This document shows positions 63,429 through 64,000 of a DNA stretch of 64,000 bases, piece after piece (position 1 is the stretch's first letter; every line of letters begins with the position of its first letter). A program made the translations under genes and the position numbers. Source of the DNA: Sindora glabra (Eukaryota > Streptophyta > Magnoliopsida > Fabales > Fabaceae); NCBI GenBank assembly GCA_020226215.1, contig CM035232.1, positions 49,166,179-49,230,178 on the forward strand, read 5' to 3'. The notes below the pieces were generated by a model. The model was given only the letters and a program-made list of their open reading frames with translations, searched no databases and was not told where the DNA came from.

Positions 63429-64000
63429 TGAAAAATTGCAATATGTTGTTTGACTTGGTCATAATTAAAGGGTTCTACCCCAGTTCATTGGCAAAATTTT
63501 GAATTGGAGTGTTAATGTAAGAAAAGGTAGTCAATACCATAATAATCTTGTACAAATAATGATGAAGTGACATAATCTATGTAAATATTCACATCAAGGT
63601 ATATAAAATTGGTTAGATGATAATTCAAATGTAATTTAATAATAAACTATGGCAAATTTCTTCAAAGGATAAGTACATCCAAATCAAAAATAAAAAGTAA
63701 TATATAGATATCAAAGGTAGATGGATTTAGGAAAAAAGGTCTTGATTCACTTACATTCATAGATTTAAGAAAAAATAGGAATTACAAATGAATTATAGAT
63801 AAAAATTAAAATGGAAAAAGTGGGTAACAAAGTGCTATAGTTTAAATGTAGTGTGCATTGATATTTGTATTATTTGAAATTGGATAAAAAAATCCTTTTG
63901 GAATCTTTGTCATGCTACTTATAGCCAAAAAAGAGTAGTTACTAACGATTGCCAATCTTTAGGAATGCCTTATGAGCCTTTATGTGTTCCACATGTGACA
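63429..64000 (-). repeat. 5' LTR of the Tat-like element, cut by the window edge
   Basis: Begins on the + strand at TGAAAAATTG and matches 47995-48570 throughout, with about one difference in four to five bases. It continues past the window. Confidence 0.8.

Larger units (their letters stand above)
47995..64000 (-). mobile_element. Very large Ty3/gypsy element, Tat-like, right end cut by the window
   Basis: The element runs on the - strand. The left copy of a long direct repeat starts near 47,995 and the right copy near 63,429, about 15.4 kb apart, and both must be LTRs. Between them, reading leftward from the right, are gag, protease, a partly deleted RT, RNase H and integrase. Gag has the QSTIEHIS and NEFFKSKIFS style and the RT and integrase resemble plant Ty3/gypsy, most like the Tat lineage. 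The space between integrase and 3' LTR holds an opposite-strand ORF relic, known from some Tat elements. The LTRs are only about 75-80% alike by eye, so the insertion is old. A target duplication cannot be checked because the right end is outside. Confidence 0.8.

Overview
The window reads as nuclear DNA of a flowering plant, most likely a eudicot. It is very AT-rich. The only intact protein gene is a plant-type intronless RING-H2 ubiquitin ligase, and almost everything else recognisable is plant transposable-element sequence: a LINE with the plant DUF4283/CCHC ORF1 and a terminal RNase H, a Ty1/copia element primed by initiator tRNA-Met, a Tat-like Ty3/gypsy element, a CACTA element and several MITEs. 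The species cannot be resolved from the sequence. No bacterial, phage or CRISPR features were seen, and no rRNA gene or complete tRNA gene.

Layout. 1-13 kb is AT-rich non-coding DNA with three fold-back MITEs, one copy of a larger MITE family (about 5.6-6.1 kb) lying between two coding-looking relics, an array of TAATCAATTA-like palindromes (7.5-8.3 kb) and a strand-asymmetric C-rich simple-sequence tract (10.9-11.3 kb). 13.1-19.0 kb is a decayed LINE on the + strand. 21.1-22.4 kb has two more copies of the MITE family in opposite orientations. 23.4-28.9 kb is a CACTA element without a detectable transposase, containing a 521-bp tandem duplication; it sits in older repeat sequence. 30.5-31.5 kb (- strand) is the ATL-family E3 ligase gene, with W-box and ACGT-core motifs upstream. 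34.3-35.4 kb holds a gene-like relic beside the 5.9-kb copia element (35.4-41.4 kb, + strand; both LTRs, PBS and PPT visible, coding region full of stops). 43.7-44.1 kb is an unexplained GC-richer block. 46.4-47.0 kb is a fourth MITE copy. From about 48.0 kb to the right edge is a very large, old Ty3/gypsy element on the - strand, most like the Tat lineage: 3' LTR at 48.0 kb, an opposite-strand ORF relic at 50.3-53.1 kb, then integrase, RNase H, a deleted RT, a protease interrupted by about 3.4 kb of inserted sequence, gag, and a 5' LTR that runs off the window.

How it works together. Only the ATL gene looks functional. It predicts a membrane-anchored E3 ubiquitin ligase, in a family often involved in defence and stress signalling. 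The transposons all appear dead: glutamine codons have repeatedly become stops and several catalytic residues are lost, a pattern that fits C-to-T decay of methylated DNA. I did not find a convincing new biological system. The most useful leads are the opposite-strand ORF in the Tat-like element, the CACTA element with its tandem duplication, the unidentified coding relics at 5.4-6.3 and 35.1-35.3 kb, and the GC-richer block at 43.7-44.1 kb.
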